Made by a program: the position numbers and the translations under genes | Notes under the pieces: generated by a model | What the model saw: the letters and a program-made list of their open reading frames with translations, nothing else | Databases searched by the model: none | Told to the model about the DNA's origin: nothing | Shown: piece after piece, positions 63,372-64,000 of the stretch | Layout of the letters: every line of letters starts with the position of its first letter | Position numbering within the stretch: position 1 is the first letter of the stretch | DNA from: Rhynchopus euleeides | Taxonomy: Eukaryota; Euglenozoa; Diplonemea; Diplonemida; Diplonemidae | Assembly: GCA_963210315.1 (NCBI GenBank) | Contig: OY723297.1 | Span: forward strand, 1,984,001-2,048,000 | Direction: 5' to 3' | DNA: 64,000 bases

Positions 63372-63723
63372 GCCGCCTTGGGCACCTGAATGCTCTAAGC
63401 CACTTATCATAAGTCACGGTGTGTGCCTTCACTGTCTGTCTGCCCGTGCGTGCACACAAAGTGCGACCAGGGCAACTTCTGTTGATAGTGAGGGTCATTC
63501 ATTCATAATTTGCGACGATATCTTGGCCAGCAAATTGAGTGCCTGAGCGTACATGTGTTCTACCGTACCATCACTTCCTTTTGGCGTTTGCATAACTTCT
63601 GCATTGTTACCACACACCTGAGGCGGCATGAAACTTCTTATCTTATTATAGGTCACCAGTCAGCGAAGCCCACTCCCTCTCAACCCCGTGATTTTTCTTC
63701 GATTTTACTCCTCCACCCCACCC
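63372..63723. repeat. Repeat L, copy 2, right part
   Basis: Continues repeat L exactly from the TAA junction to CTCCACCCCACCC. Beyond 63724 the sequence differs from copy 1, where the LINE begins, and no gene is seen to the window end. Confidence 0.85.
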
Positions 63724-64000
63724 CCTCCTCCGGCGCCTGTTGACGTCGTTTGGCTTTTATCCGTTCGTTGCTCGCTAAGTGCTTTTCCTCCTTTGGCACC
63801 CAATTCCTGATTTCCAAGGTCAACCAACCGCTTTTTACACAATGATTGAATCGAAACAAAGGGACCTTCCCTCTGCAGTGCAGTGTGCCGGAGCAGAACT
63901 ATTGTCACAGACAGTGAATCCCCCATACAAAAACAACGCATGATATGCCTGAAACGAGTGGATCATTCGCTGGTGTGCATTCTGGTTATGCCTCAACAAC

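Noticed and set aside
53589-63723. L repeats as long terminal repeats of a retroelement
   Set aside because: They lack TG/CA ends and primer-site signals, and the RNase H plus Cys/His tail between them is of LINE type.

Overview
The window is nuclear DNA of a GC-rich unicellular eukaryote. Evidence: one host gene (16254-19747) has five clear spliceosomal introns with GTATGT/GTATGG donors and CAG acceptors. TTAGGG-type repeats are present, and the host proteins are eukaryotic types (multi-KH, TLC, PDZ, ubiquitin-like plus ankyrin, P450). Eight of nine recognisable host genes lie on the + strand, and several are preceded by a pyrimidine tract ending in AG. Together with TTAGGG repeats and an Ingi/I-like LINE, this recalls Euglenozoa (for example diplonemids), but the lineage cannot be fixed from the sequence alone.

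Layout. 1-15475 is mobile and low-complexity DNA: the end of element B1, a complete element A1, a long stretch of homopolymer-rich DNA, several terminal-inverted-repeat (TIR) elements (E, F, G, H) and a kilobase palindromic lattice (J). 16254-19747 encodes a coiled-coil plus multi-KH RNA-binding protein. 19939-22830 is a degenerate interstitial telomere-like array. 24306-24643 is a small TIR element, followed by an interrupted gene on the minus strand. 26072-41645 is the densest host region: a 2415-residue low-complexity protein, endonuclease V, a PDZ/zinc-ribbon protein, a small membrane protein and a secreted P450 resembling CYP74. 41941-46702 is element D, which contains element C, which contains a hAT-like element: three nested insertions. 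47681-49753 holds a TLC-domain gene and a ubiquitin-like/ankyrin gene. 50846-53208 is a full second copy of B. 53589-63723 is two copies of a 491-bp repeat flanking a truncated LINE; the second copy is split by a 7.7-kb element (K) carrying a 3.9-kb 41-bp minisatellite and a second copy of A.

Main discovery. Elements A, B and C have unrelated TIR interiors but encode the same otherwise unrecognised protein family: motifs HFRYxDIP, HSxxHWxxPEDAxPL and ERDL, then an LCxC-type motif. B, C and J end in CACGGTGG, and C has a perfect 5-bp target duplication. That combination is typical of Transib/RAG-type elements, but I see no RAG1/Transib catalytic core in the proteins. Each family carries its own palindromic subterminal repeat, as if protein and binding site diverge together. 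I regard this as a candidate undescribed DNA transposon group, and near-identical A and B copies imply recent activity. Host genes look like ordinary housekeeping and lipid/redox functions; I see no operon-like cooperation among them.
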